A stretch of 64,000 bases of DNA from Sarcocystis neurona (taxonomy: Eukaryota > Apicomplexa > Conoidasida > Eucoccidiorida > Sarcocystidae), in contig KL647306.1 in assembly GCA_000727475.1 (NCBI GenBank), positions 1,671,899 through 1,735,898 on the forward strand, written 5' to 3'. Both the position numbers and the translations under genes were made by a program. Positions 20,679 through 33,740 of this stretch are shown here, one piece after another. Under the pieces are notes generated by a model. That model saw nothing but the letters and a program-made list of their open reading frames with translations. It searched no databases and was not told where the DNA came from. The stretch's first letter is position 1, and the number at the start of each line of letters is the position of its first letter.

Positions 20679-23600
20679 CTGCTCGCCCCACACCCAACAC
20701 CCACACGTGTATCATAGCAAACACACACACACACCTACACACACATATACACACACATATATCTACGAAGAGAGAGACACAGGTGCCGATGTGTGGACAC
20801 ATACACATACACCCAGACAGACAAAGTCAAAAAGAAGCATAGGATACGACTGGATATATATATATATATACATATGCAGAGAGACAGAGACATATATATA
20901 TATGTGTGTATTGATATTGTATTGACGGAGTATATTGCACCGATGGACACATAGCTATACGCGTACATAAACTCAAACAGAAGTGCAATATAGGGAGACA
21001 TATACATATGTATATGTATTTACAGAGAAAGAGAGACAAAGACAGAGACATATATATATATATAGTGTTGTGACGGAGTATACCGCACAGATGGACATGT
21101 ACGTATACGCGTATATGTACCAATTATAAAGTAATATATATGTACACATGCAAATGAGCAGAGGCAACGTGAGGAGTGGTCTTCAATACCGACTCGGGGC
21201 ATACACCTCGAGACGTATCTGCTTATATCTTCCACACTTGCAAGGGTGGACACACGCAGTTCACAACCTGCGACCTCTGCTTCGATATATCTACGTAGGC
21301 GGTTGTCCGCGCACTGACTGACAGTGTACACATTTGTGTATACATATATGTCTATCTGTCTTGCTTACTCTCTCTTATCATAGAGATATATTTATTTATC
21401 GATACCGGTGTCCAGGTTCCGGCATATACCTCGGAGTACATCGCTTGTAGAAGTCTCACAAATAGGTGAACAGGCAGCAGCAAAGCAGCGGCTGTTCCGC
21501 AGGAGACGAGGAGCCCTGCTGCCCCCCCAGCGGCAAGAGCAACGGCGCAGACCACCAGCAGCAACAGCAGCGGGGCAAACTCACCAACAGCAACACCAGC
21601 AGTACAAATCACCAGCAGCAACAGCAGCAGCTGAGCGGTGGGAAGAGGCGCGTGCGACGAGGAGGAGTTACAGCGGGGCACGAGTCACAGCAACTGCAGG
21701 ATACGAGCCGAGGTCGAGCAACTGCAGCCCTGGCAGCGTTCCTAGCAATAGCAGCAGCAAAGGGGAAGGCAGAGGCAGCAGCCACGTGGCCACAGCAGCA
21801 GAAACCTGACCGCAGCAGTACGCCCGCGCGTGTCTCCGCAGCAGCAGCAGAAGCTGTGAGGGCAGCAGGAAGCGCAAGGCTGCAGCAGCAACACACAAGT
21901 CCCAGCAGAACTGGACGTACGTGAGTCTTGCAGGCAGCGTCTCTCTCTGCAAGCTGCTCTTGAACCTCCTGCCGCTTCCGGCGCTCGTGATAAAGACTTC
22001 CCACCAGTTCATCTCTCTCTGTTCGAAGTTGTGTCTCCGTAGCGCGCAGTGCTTCCTGAAAGGCCGCCGATCAAGCGGACAAGCACCACCCCACACATCA
22101 CACGCATGGTGCGCAGCCGCACAGAGAAAATTTTTATACTGGTTCTCCTGCTGCCACGTTCTTCTTCTGCTGGCGCTGCTCAAATACGCTCTCACACACA
22201 CACATACTACAAAGGGATTTATACATATATATATATATATATATGTACGTATTTATAGTGGGACGCCCACGTATCCATGTATACGTTGGACAGCTTTGAC
22301 ACACACGCAGCGGCAGAGCAGCAGGCAGCTTCAGGAGACGAAGGGAAGGAGCAGCAACGGGGAAAAAGAAGGCAACGACCAGCAGCCGCAACGGAGGAGC
22401 AGGAGGAGGAGCCGCAGCAGCGGCGGTCGCAGGATGGGAGAAGGAGCTGCAACAACAGCAGAGCTGCTGCTGTAGCAGTGTCAGGAACAGCAGCGCACGC
22501 ACCACAAGAGTGAGGGAAGCACTGCGTACACCGACCCCAAGGAGTCGGACAGCGACAGCAGCAGCATACCGCCACAGCAGCGGACAGCAAACAGCAGCAG
22601 AATACCGACACGGCAGCGGCACGCAGCGCCTCACGCAGCAGCAGCAGCTCTATACTCCGCTTTTCTACAAACGAAAGAGCAGCAGCAACCCCTGCTGCTC
22701 GCAGCAATACTACAACGCACGTCCCAGCAGCACCAACGCTTCATCACCACTTGCAGCAAGCGCAGCAGCACCGCGGCGACGCTCCGCAGCAAAGAGTCAC
22801 GCGCAGCATGACCGTCGAGAGATGCTGCATATCTTAACACACACGCATCTACTCCCACATACATACATGAATTTTTCTTCTGGACACGGAGGTGTATCCT
22901 GCTTCCCTCCTAGTCAACGGCAATATTCTAATATGAATGAATTATTTACTTTTTCACGCGTCTATACTTAGACAACTTGCGCATATGTATACATTTATGC
23001 CTCTATACATATATGTATATATACGTACGTGTACACGTGTGTGTGGACAACCTGCGCGAATGTATACAATCATGCCTATATGTATATGTACGTGTCCACG
23101 TGTGTGTGTATGTCTGTCTGTGTTTCTCTCTATGCAAGCATGTTCGAGGTGTCCCTGGAAATCTATTTCCCTGCGAATATTTGTTGAAAGCTTCATATAT
23201 CTGTTAGAGGAGAACGCGGAGAAAAAGTGACGCGGAGTTCTGCATCGGAGGCGGGCCTCGCTGCCTTCGCCCGGCATTTGCTACACCGTCGGAGTCTCGG
23301 AAGAATATCAGCACTTTCTTTGCTCTATATACGGACGGTTCTCCACGCACACACACAGACACATGTATACATATGTGTAGACACGTATTTATCTGTCTAT
23401 ATACGTACACGTGTACACATACATTTGACCGGGACGCGCTCGTCACGAGCAACACATCAGCAGGTATCTCTTTTTGTAGAGACATATACGGACAGAGATA
23501 TACAGGTACACAAGTAGTACGTAAGTGGACGCATGCGCATATGCATATATATATGTATGTGGAGAGAGACAGATATATAGATATACAAACGTGAACGCTT

Positions 23601-26022
23601 ACATATATATATATATTCATACAGAGAGACATAGAGAGGGATATAGAAGTGCATACGTGGCGATGCACACACTAACATATATATATATATATAGGGACAG
23701 ACAGAGACAGAGAAACGTAGAGATAGAGAGATACACACGTGGACGCTCATAAATATATATATATATATACGTATATATATACATATATATATAGAGAGAT
23801 ACACACACACACACACACAGAAATACATACATGGACGCATACACATTTACCTATATACATATGTGTACGTATGTAATGACTGTTCTACGTAAATACAGGT
23901 ACGCAAGGGAAGATATGTATATATATGGACGTGTATATCCAGGGTACAATATACATATATATATATATATGTACATAAATACTGGTACAGACGTAAATGA
24001 GTAATTTTATTGTATACAGACGTGTGGGAACTCACAGGAGTAGACACACATATCCACATACGTAAAAACACCTCCGCATATATGTGTACGTGCTGCAGGT
24101 GACGTCGACGATGTACAAGCATGCAAAGAAAAGGCCTACATCACTCTTACGATCTCGCGCTGTTGTTTTTTGTAAGTTTTGTTTGTGTGGCTGGTGGTTT
24201 GTTTCTCCTTTTCATTGCATGACTCTTCGTGGTCATCGCTGCTGCGGCTGCTGCTTCGTCTGTCGGACTGCCCCCCTCCCGTTCGCTTTCCCCCGCTGTC
24301 ACTGCTGGTGCTTCTTCTTCTGCTTGTTGTATGCGCAGCAGCTTCTGCGGCGTGCAGCTGGCGCTGCAGATCCCGCAGGTGCTGCTGCAGCAGCACTTTT
24401 TCTTCGAGAAGTTCGTCCCGGGAGCGGCGGTAGGACACCTTCTCAACTTCGAGCTGTCTCTCTGCTGCTGCTTTTTCCACGCGCAGCAACTCGAGCGCCT
24501 CCTGCTGCTGCCGCCGCTGCTGCGCAGCCTCTTCGACTTTCACACGCCACTCCACGGCGGCAGCTATCCACTCGTGGAGATCGCCGCGAAGCTTCTCAAA
24601 CCAGAATTCTGCTGCCCCGAGACGTTGCTGCAGCTTCTCTACGGACTGCTCCGCCGTCACCTCGGCAAACAAATTTGCTGGTTCTTCATCAAGTTGCAGT
24701 GCTGCTGCTGCTGGTGCTGAACAAAGATCAGGAGAGGGAGAAGCAGAAGGAGGACCCCGGGAAAAAGAAGAAACAGCAGCAGCAGTACCAGCTGCAGGAG
24801 AAGAATTAAGTGCATTTGTGTCATCCGCTGCGAGTGGGCGACTCTTAAGCGAAGCAGCAGCAGCAGAAGAAGCGTCCTGCCCGTAGAACGACAACGCTGC
24901 CGCAGGCGCATTATTGAACTGCGTTCTCGACCGCATATCACTTACCCAAGAAGGAGTAGACGTTAAAGAAGACGAAGATGCAGAGGAGGAAAAAGAAGAA
25001 GGTGAAGATGGGGAACCCGAGGAGGAAGCGAAGTGAAGAAGAATAGCAGGTGTCTGGTCTTTGACTGCTGGTGTCGCACATACGAGTCCTGCAGCCGATT
25101 CTTCAGCGCCGCGGCTACTGCTGCTGCAGTTCTTGCTGCTGCTGCTTCGGACATTCACTTCTTCCGATTTTGCAGGAAACGATGCTGCAGCAGCTTCCTT
25201 CGAGTAGAACGCTTCCATTCGGGCTGCTATTGTCGCCAGACGGGCCGTCACAGGTGCCGTCCCCGTCCCTGCCGGACGGTCGTCACCACCACTTGTGTCT
25301 TCCGCTGCTGCAGCTGCAGACGGTGGAGAACTTGTCCCAGCTGCTGCAGAAGCAAGCGCGGTTGCTTCTGCTGCGTCTCCTCCAGCACCCGCAGAGCCGT
25401 CCGCTGCAGAATGCTTCTCCACCTCTGCTGCTGCTGCTGGCCGACGACCTCCTGACGCGCACTCCTTTCCCGTCCCCATCGGTGGATCCTCCTCCCTGTC
25501 CGCTGCTGCTGCACACGACGAAGGCAACGCAGACACCGAAGGACCCAAGAAAGAGGAAGAAGAGGTAGAAGACGACGACGTATCCACGAGTACCGCTGCA
25601 TAGCAACTACCTTCTGCTACTGCAGGCGCTGAACCGCCGCTAGGATCAGAAGCAGCGGACCGGAGGGGCGTCGACGAGAATTCCGCTGACGCCCCTGCTG
25701 AAGACTTCCCCGTATCAGACGCTGCTGCAGGGGGGGCCGCTGCGGTGGCTGCGGCTCGCTGGTCACCTGCTGGCTTTGACGCAGCTGCTTCTGTCGCTGC
25801 TGCTTCTTTAGGTAGCGCTGCTTTCGCTGGTGCCGCGGCTTCATGTGGCGCCGGTGCCTTCTCTTCGTCTGCTGCGCGTGGTTCTGCCGCCGACGCTGCT
25901 CCCTCCTCTTTACATCTGCTGTCAGGTGCGCTTTTCGCAGAGTCCTCCTTTACAGCAGGAGTAGCTGTCCTACAGTTGTCAGCAGCAGCAGATGCTGCTG
26001 CATCTGCCTGCGCCCCAGGCAT
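18294..26022 (-). CDS. Large coiled-coil protein with homopolymer tracts, three exons (whole gene)
   Basis: The proposed gene has exons 26022-24151, 22055-21921 and 20678-18294 on the minus strand, 1463 codons before the stop. Introns start with GTAAGA and GTACGT and end in CTTTCAG and GAGCAG, and all joins are in phase 0. The start ATG at 26022 sits in a good context (GCTACCATGCC). The protein has a long Ala/Ser/Glu-rich N-terminal region, a coiled coil from about residue 450 to 565 that resumes across exon 2 and the first 70 residues of exon 3, then a long disordered C-terminal region. No catalytic domain or family is recognised; a structural or scaffold role is only an inference. Sense-strand CTG repeats fill both introns, while exons carry sense-strand CAG. 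Confidence 0.6.
20690..21460. repeat. Intron 2 of the coiled-coil gene, AT part with 149-bp duplication
   Basis: Contains two copies of a block (GAGAGACAGAGACATATATAT ... TGACGGAGTATA) with TGACGG at 20922 and 21071. The rest is alternating microsatellite and unique sequence. Confidence 0.75.
21470..21915. repeat. CAG tract, CTG on the sense strand of intron 2
   Basis: Dense CAGCAG on the plus strand inside the intron of the minus-strand coiled-coil gene. It encodes long Gln/Ser frames on the plus strand (up to 152 codons) which I treat as non-coding because the flanking exons are on the other strand. Confidence 0.7.
21921..22055 (-). CDS. Exon 2 of the coiled-coil gene
   Basis: 45 codons, preceded by CTTTCAG and followed by GTACGT. 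It encodes continuous heptad-type sequence (for example TQLRTERDELVGSLYHERRK and QEVQEQLAERDA). Phase 0 on both sides matches the neighbours, which is the best evidence that the three exons form one gene. Confidence 0.65.
22056..24150. repeat. Intron 1 of the coiled-coil gene
   Basis: 22310-22800 is CAG-rich on the plus strand (CTG on the sense strand). 22220-22256, 23530-23830 and 23920-23990 are alternating TA/CA microsatellites. No exon-like frame with the right phase was found in between. Confidence 0.65.
24151..26022 (-). CDS. Exon 1 of the coiled-coil gene
   Basis: 624 codons. Residues 1 to about 440 are Ala/Ser/Pro/Glu-rich with many short homopolymers. A charged coiled coil follows, with heptad-like pieces such as LEVEKVSYRRSRDELLEEK and LQQHLRDLQRQLHAAEAAA. 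A Ser/Arg/Asp-rich linker precedes the donor at 24150 (GTAAGA). An upstream in-frame GTG at 26241 adds 73 Cys-rich codons and is less likely as start. Confidence 0.6.
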
Positions 26023-26339
26023 GGTAGCTGCTGCACGCCTGAGGCTCCCTCCTTCCTGGGATAAGGGGACGCAGTTGCATCTCCTTACACTTGCACATCT
26101 TCGGCCCTCGCACATGCACCGCCGCGCCTGGGCTCCTCTAGTGCCCTTCCTGCTGCATGCGAATATTCGCGGTGTTCCTCCTGTCACGCAGCCGCTGCAG
26201 CAACAGGGAAGACAGCTTTCCCTTCCTCCACCAGAAGTCAACAGACGAAAGTCTATACTGCCACAAGTGCAGCAGTCTCTCCAGCTGCTGTCCCGCGTGC
26301 TCCTGCTACGACTTCAATAGGACTCTGTGCGACTCTGGT

Positions 26340-27450
26340 ACACATGTCGTACGGGTCGAGCACTGCTGCTCTACACCTATGGCTCGAGTATCCGGCTGCG
26401 CGGAGAATCCGGCACCGCGGAAAAATACGAAGAGAACTGCAGGAGGACTACTGCTGCTCGAGCACTGCGGCTCCAGTGTTTCTCTGGCGGAGCAGCGCTC
26501 CTCAACTATATGACTGCTCCTCTACACCCGTCCTTCAACGTCACTCCCCTAGGGCGCCGGCCGCGAAGACGCCTCCGGCTCCAGCATCCCTGCGCCCAGA
26601 AATCAGCCCAGGCTTTACCACTCCTCCTTCGTCCTCCAGGGTCCCTGTCCTCCACTATTTCTTCCCCCTAGAGTATTTCTTAGCATTCCCGTACTTCTTC
26701 GCGCCCCACTACTTCTTCGTCCTCCAAGACTTCTTCGTTTTCCTCTATTTCTTCGCCCTCCGGAATGACCTCGCGCTTCCGTAGGTCTTCGTGGTCCAGG
26801 TTCTTCTGCGCTCCAGGAGGACGTCGCGCTCCAGGATTCCCTGCCCTCCAGGATTACTTGCGGCCCAGGATTGCTTGGCCTCCCATACTTTTTGGCGCTC
26901 GAGTCTATTGGCGCCCTGCAGTAGTTTTTTACGCTCCTGAAGGATTTGGCCCCCCAGGATATTTGCCCTCATCTATAACACTGCGATGCAGAATCGCCGC
27001 CCCGCTTCAAGATGACTTCGCCCTCCACTACCACCTGAAGCGCTCCAGCGGTACTTGGGGCTTCAGCGGTGCTTCCGGCGCTCCAGCGTGGTACCTGATA
27101 TGGCGCGCCCGGCTTGATTACTTCTCGGTGTAGGAACACTTCCGCTCGAGTATTATTTGGCGGTCTACCCGCGGGGCTTTCCGCGCTCCAGAATTATATG
27201 GCGCGCCGACGTTAATTACTTCGCGCCTTTTATGACGACTGGCGCTCCAGGTTTATGTGGCGCTCCCGTATTCTTACTTGGCGCTCCACGAATACCTGCG
27301 CTCCAGCATTGATTGGCGCCCCAGTATATCTGTGCGCTTTGCTGTGTGAGTTCCCCCTGCAGGGGTGCTCCTTTGAATCTCAGTACTTGTGTTGGTGGCG
27401 CTTTGTTACTTCAATTCTCGCGCCTAAGCAGATCTGGTCTCCTTGTAGTC
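26340..27450. repeat. Degenerate minisatellite of about 18-21 bp units
   Basis: Repeating units of the type TTCGCSCTCCAGGAYTAYTT, well ordered at 26640-26800 and progressively diverged to about 27450 (TTGGCGCTCC, GCGCCCCAGTATAT). It begins inside sequence with CTGCTCGAGCACTGC-like units at 26345-26520. Both strands stay open over parts of it (Tyr/Phe-rich on plus, Leu-Glu-Arg repeats on minus), as expected for repeat units that are multiples of three. Confidence 0.85.
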
Positions 27451-27869
27451 AGGGAGGTACTACGGCTGTAAGTCGAGCTGCTCGCGTATGTTTCTGCCCT
27501 ACAACGCGCACGCTGTTATCAACGCCTTGTGCTGCTTCAACGTTGTTGCGCGCTAATGCTACTCTTCTGCTAATACTGCGCAACATACGCGCCTTTCGAC
27601 GGTGGCGCTGTAGCGCTGCCGCTGCAGAATCTGCGGAAGAAATGTTCTACAGAAGTGACGCCGGACGACTGCTGCTCCACAACGCGTCCTGCGGAATTCT
27701 CTGGAAAGGACTAATCACAGCCCCCGCTGTTTTTGTGATAGCTTCTGCTGGCACCTGGGACACGGTCACGGGAGAGACAGACCACCCACGCCCGAGCGGA
27801 ACGAGGAATAGCAACGACGTCGGCAGAATAGGCGCGGCAGTGCGTGTTCTACTGGCTATACTTTCATGA
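27255..27869 (+). CDS. Uncertain frame of 204 codons
   Basis: An ATG-initiated plus frame that begins inside the minisatellite and runs into unique sequence with Ala, Arg and Cys. No domain, homopolymer or splice evidence. Listed only because it is the longest frame of the repeat-poor segment. Confidence 0.15.
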   Translation: MWRSRILTWRSTNTCAPALIGAPVYLCALLCEFPLQGCSFESQYLCWWRFVTSILAPKQIWSPCSQGGTTAVSRAARVCFCPTTRTLLSTPCAASTLLRANATLLLILRNIRAFRRWRCSAAAAESAEEMFYRSDAGRLLLHNASCGILWKGLITAPAVFVIASAGTWDTVTGETDHPRPSGTRNSNDVGRIGAAVRVLLAILS

Positions 27870-28345
27870 CAGTAAGCAGGCGAACCTCCTGCCGCCTCTA
27901 CGCAGCCGCAGGACACTCCATTCCCTCACCCGTCTGTTTGCCTTCACGTGTACATCCCGTTGCACTGTTGCACTCGAAAGCAGTCCGATGCAGCAGCACA
28001 ATCGAACTCCGCAGCTGGCGCTTCACTATTCAAGCGACGTCCTACGAACTACGCGAGGAAATACCCATGCTGCCCTCCTACTTTTCTGGGAAGCTACTGC
28101 AAGTGAAGCACAAGTGGCACTACCGGCAGCAGTATCAATGTGAAATAGAGAAAAAGACGTGTGATCGATCATGTCAAGAAAAGCTAGAAAACGAACTAGA
28201 GAAATGCTTCCAACTGCGCAAGGGTCCTTTTTCCGGGTACGGCCACCCACGTGCAGCTGTCGAGGAGCTGGAAGGTGTGCATATATTTCTCCCACGTTTT
28301 GAGAAATCCTGCGTTCGGAAAAAACTGTATTTCTTTCCTGTTTAA
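27866..28345 (+). CDS. Uncertain frame of 159 codons with a charged C-terminal half
   Basis: The last 90 codons look more protein-like than their surroundings: a helical charged stretch with four Cys (CEIEKKTCDRSCQEKLENEL) then a mixed end closing in FFPV. The start shown is not well supported, and the frame could be a 3' exon. Function unknown. Confidence 0.2.
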   Translation: MTVSRRTSCRLYAAAGHSIPSPVCLPSRVHPVALLHSKAVRCSSTIELRSWRFTIQATSYELREEIPMLPSYFSGKLLQVKHKWHYRQQYQCEIEKKTCDRSCQEKLENELEKCFQLRKGPFSGYGHPRAAVEELEGVHIFLPRFEKSCVRKKLYFFPV

Positions 28346-31300
28346 TTGAGACCGCTAAAGGGAACGTGCGAGAGAAGAAGCAACATACGCAAGACGACAT
28401 GCGCAACAGGAAACGCTTAGAAGCGACTTACAACACACGGGAGGGGACAAACATTTCTGGACATGAACGAGTGAATTCGCAGGGAGGTGAGCACTGAAAA
28501 GAAGGTGCGATGAATGCAGACAACACTAAAGAAACCGGGAACACCAACGTTTACACTCGATCACACGAAATACTGCAGCACGAATCAGATACGGAGGAGA
28601 GAAACAACGTCCGCTTATACACAGGCTGACAACTGTCCGGAGGAACCGACGCGTAGAGAGAGCAACACTGATAATTAACTAGGACTACACACACCGGCAT
28701 CCGCCTGAGTGTAAGGAGAAGAGTGCTTTCAAGGGAAGAGGGCGCGGAGAATTGTTAAGCAACGAAATCAGACACTTACTGGTGGCTCTCTGGTCGTTGA
28801 GCTCTCCTTCGCGGACATGCCTGGAGGAGCAACCCCGGCCGAATTTGAAGGAGAATTTTACGAATCTCGCACTTGAGCAACGGGACAGACGTTTTGACAT
28901 ACTCAAAGTGTCAAGAAAACATGTTTTGAAACTTCTGCAGAAATACTGAAGACGAAGATCTAACGTGCTTGCCTGTTCGTCCGTAGAGGTGTACGACATT
29001 TTGAGGAAAGTCTTGCGCAAGTCGGTACAAAAACTGTGCCATTTTCTGCATACGTACAGCTTTTCTCGTCCTCTAAAGGAAACACAACGATGTGCGTTGT
29101 TCCTGTTATTAAAATGTCTACCTTGTCCATGACACTGGGGCAATACCACTCCGTGTACATGTTGGTATCCGCTCTGCTCCTATACGTCTGCATCTGAATG
29201 AACGATTTTTTCCGAGAACTTTAAATCCGACCCTGAGTATGAATCAGCTGTTATCTTTCATCAGACTGTTTGCCAGGTGACCCCTGCTAGTCGCTACAAC
29301 GTTCTGAATTTCATCTTCAAACGCCGTAGATATGGGTGTGCACGGGCGCTTACATCGATAGGGGCGCGACGCAAATTCGGATATTCATGTTTCGTCAGAA
29401 GAAAAAATGTATTCTGTCGCGAAGACGACGTCATTCGCCGTATACCGTGCAGAACCCCTATTCCCGAATTAATTAGCAACACGACGAGGTCGCTCCCAGC
29501 CGCACCGCGGTCACCGAGTATCTGTGACGCCGCAGAAAAAAGTGAGTTTCTTTCAACTGATAAATACTTATGAGAAGAGAAAATGAAGTTTCGCTAGCAA
29601 AAAAACAGACTTCGACAGATTCTGCGCGGAGAGAATAAGGAAACGAAACCAGTTCGAGCAAAACGACGCAGAGAAAGTAAGTGCAAATTGCCTTAAAATA
29701 GTTATGCGCTACACCGCTGGATGCTCGGCCACCCAGGCTCGATACTGCCGCGCAGAACCTGGGCTGGTGAAAATCAAGAGTGTGGCTAGAAATTCTTGCG
29801 TTGAATGGTGATGAGTGCTTGCTTCTCCAGTATCAAGCGCTTTTTCAGATGAATGAGACTTAGCGGCAGTTGGCTCGTGATATACGTTTCCAGCTGAACG
29901 CTCTTCTAACCACCACCGCAGAGGTTCCTCACGAACGTGGGACATGTGGTAATTCTTAGTGGCACATTCCTAACTTCCCCGGATTATTACGAAAGAACCC
30001 TAATATTTTGCAGAAGATATCCGCGTTTGTAGGCTTCCATCTGAGCCGTGTACTCCTGAATGATTACTAGTTCGTTTGTCAACTACAGCATATAACGAGA
30101 TGAAGTAACTCAACGTGCTGTAGCCTACGTTTTTGAGTAGGGAAGTGAGCGTAATCGACTGCGGCAGAACCGTTCCATTCCGTGGCAGATTTCTGCCTGT
30201 CCTCTTTACTGGAGGGCGGACGTTCACTGAGATTCTCCTTCCTTTCCGCGCTGCTGAATGAGTCGAGTTCACGGTACAGGATGTAATTTCTATGTAGTGT
30301 GTGGTTTCCTGTGCGCCTCCTTCGCATGATGCAGGGGGCGGCAAGTGTAAGTACTACTGAATAGGCTTAAGTTACCCCAGAATTTTCCAATTTTCCGGTG
30401 CACAACTCGTTCTGTGCGTTCACTTTAAAGTAAATCCAAGGAAATTTCGTCACTTCTCCGTGGCCCACACGAGGAACTTCGCACACAGTCATAATTTAGC
30501 GGAGCCGTCTCCGTCTCCGCACGATGCATGGCGCACCGGGATACGGCAGCTTTTTAATTAATAGTTGGAGAGACCAGCTGTCGACTCACTTCCTTATATC
30601 GTGTTATGCAGAAGATTATGTGCGGAAAAGTGGCCTTCGTTCGGTCTATTATTTTGTCCTGCATGGAGAGCCGTGGAACGGAACACTTGGATGTGCTCAC
30701 TGAATGTGGTCACCTTCGTATCATGATTATGAAAACTTGTGACACCACGCCCATGAAAAGAAGCAAATCGCATACTACTAATCGTCTTAACATTTTGGGT
30801 GTTTAAAAAAGCGACCGAGCTATTTAGAACTTGCGGATGCTAAAAATTGCGCAACACTTTCGTGGATACTGCGTTCCGTGCACAGCGACAGTGAGTGCAT
30901 GGTGAACCGCCAGCAAACACCCTTTCAGAACGCGCCGCTTCACCGCACGAATGAGAAGGACTATGAAGTCAACAGTGTATTCGTCTTGGTGCCGTCTTCC
31001 TCACTATTCGCCCCCGTTCCCTAGTAAAACTAAACGTGGGGAGCTTAAGGCGAATAGAACATCTACCTTTTTGTTCACAGCGCCGAGGATGCTGTGCTAG
31101 AAGCTTTTGCACTTCGTGAGTCCCTGTTCTCGGCACACAAACAGATGCGTGCATTTCTAAGTGTATATCTACCTGTACAGCTGCACGGGGACGTACGATT
31201 GTATATGTATTCCTGTATGTATACATATACGGATATTCACAGTGTTTCAACACACACACGGAAGGGCACTGTAATCTCGAGCACGATGTACCTGCGTCGT

Positions 31301-33359
31301 GACTTCAGGCATGTCAATTAAAACATGCAGCACGAGTTTCTCAGGAATTGTGTCGAGCTGTTCTAATCAAAAACACTGCCGGCGAGCCAGTTTTTCTACT
31401 CAGTGATGTACACTTCTATATGCGGCACTGTTGGGCCTTTAGAAGACTCACATCCTGAGGCGGAAATCTTACAGGGGAATTGTCATACAGTGTGTGTGTC
31501 TGTGTGTATATGTATATATATATATACGTTCTTAAGATAGGAACATCTGACGGCTTCAGAAGAGTGGAAAAGACTGCAGACTTATCGACGTATAATTCGC
31601 CACTGGGGTAACGCAGCATTTTTACTGCAAGTCGGTATTGACTGGGTGAAGAAAGCCTACGCCAGAAACATCGGCGCATTTACGCATATACGCGCATAGA
31701 CGGTAATGCACGTAAAGGGAGGTCCCCTGATAGTGGCTACGAGGGTCACCGCGCCCGACGAAGTCCACGACCGTGGGTGCGTCTCCACATGCAGTACGCG
31801 CACCGAGGCACTTGCGTATACATGTAGATATTTGTAGAGTGCGCCAGTATGACAGTATGTTCGGTCTTTATTTATATGTATACTGTAATAAGCATACGGG
31901 CGCCATCAGCGTATACGTGATCGAGGAAGAGCAACCATGCATATGGACGTATTTCCAGACATACCTTGCTGCTACTGCGACGTTTCAATACGCACGTGTG
32001 TGTAGAAATGTGGAGGGGAGGAGTCTTAACATGACTTAGTTGCAACTAGGGGATAGGAGGGACTCCGAAAGCCGCAGCGAAAAAGTATGGATTAAGAAAT
32101 CACGTAGGTGGGCAAGAGGAAGAGGACCGACGTCCATACCTCCAATGTTACGAAAGAGAGAACTGACGTCCGTTCCCACGTCAAAGTGTCTACACGAAGA
32201 AAGTCAGAGCCTACATGTTCGACGTGCGCACACCCACTGGGGAAATACGGTTGCATGAATTCAATTCCTGCATACCCTTTTCTGCGTAAACCCATATATC
32301 GCTACCTGCATACTCAAAATACATATCCACAGGTATTTATATACACGTATATTCATGCTTGTATGGCAGCTTGATTTGTGCCCACAAAAGACACGATCCA
32401 CAAAAATACAGGAGGTGGAAGAACGAGTCCATATATATATATATATATATCTGTGCTCCGTGGCTCACGAACAGAGGGTAAACCCCCGCTCCATTATTTT
32501 TCTCCGCACACATACACAGATGTGCATATATGATGACTCATTTCCGTGCAATATATTGGTATATACGAGAGTGCAAGGGTGCAAACAGAGGCTTCTCTAC
32601 GTGCGTAGATGCGCGTGGTAAACGTACATAAATGGCTCGGCTGCTTGCACAGCCATAAAGCCACATCCGAAGTCAACACAGTAGAATTATTATTACCCAT
32701 GTAAAACTTCCTTCTCATTTCCTCTTTCGAAAATGAGGCGTTCTGCGATTGTATCCCGCTAGAGGGAGCGACACATACAGGTAGATAGATATCCGTGCGC
32801 CTGCATATATGTATTAATATCCTGACGCAGGTGTGTCGTTTCCAACGTGTTCGAGCGTAAGGTCGTGCGTAAAATTCTATCCTGCGACACCGCCGATGTA
32901 TGTACGCATACTTAGAGAAAGAGCATGCGTACTCTTACAGAGGGAAAGTACATGCTATGCAAACAGACGCACAGAGCCTGCGTACGCATACGTACACACA
33001 TTCACAACGCCTACTTATACATTCATATATCTATATACGTATACAGATGTACAAGTGTATGTGTACGTGATTACACACAACATACTTTTCCGAAGCTGCC
33101 GCAGCCGGGCTGCTAGTTGGCCGACATTGCATTAACGCATGCAGTTGTCGGAACGTACTGGACAAACTCGCGTGTGGACACAGAAGGGAAAATTCGCGTC
33201 CTAGCTCCGTAGGCAAGTATCTTCCAGTTTAGTCCCTTTGCGGTGTGACTATTCTCAAGTTCACCGATCCCAGTCTTTGTAGTGTGGTCCGTTTGTACCT
33301 TGCAGACAGCGCTCGCGGGGAGCACGCACGCTCCCGGATACCGTGCACACTGGGAACGG

Positions 33360-33740
33360 GAAATCGACGTCGTGTTTCCTTTTGCCTTCTCGTGCTAAGT
33401 TCTTTTTTTGGACGTGCCCGTGACAGCAGTTATTCTCTGTCCGTGTTTCTCTCTGATCTGGCTTGACTCAATGCTCTTTTGCTTTTTCAGTACTTCTGTA
33501 TCGCCGAGCGTACTCGGTGGTTCTTTCGGTCCTGAACGTTCAACTGTCCTTCCTGTTTTCCCCTCCTTCTGTAATCCTTTGTTTTTGTCCCTCGTTTTTC
33601 GTCTTCTGCTGCTTCCCTGCCTGCCTCCCTCCTCCCCTTCTTTCTCTGCTGGTGCCGCCTCTCTACTCTGGCGGTCCCATCACTCTGGTTCACCAACACT
33701 TGAGAGGAAGTCCCTCCCATTTCCGGGTGTCGTGACACCG
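33360..33740. other. Pyrimidine-rich plus strand
   Basis: About 350 bases dominated by T and C on the plus strand (CTTTCTTTCC, CCTTCCTGTTTTCCCCTCC). No frame of interest. It lies about 1.1 kb upstream of the proposed cullin start and could be promoter-proximal, but there is no direct sign of that. Confidence 0.35.

Noticed and set aside
21408..21924. Plus frames rich in Gln and Ser
   Set aside because: They lie within the intron of the phase-consistent minus-strand gene and have the repeat polarity of its other intron.
24084..25600. Plus frames over the coiled-coil exon 1, up to 241 codons
   Set aside because: Antisense to continuous charged coil sequence with good splice sites on the minus strand.
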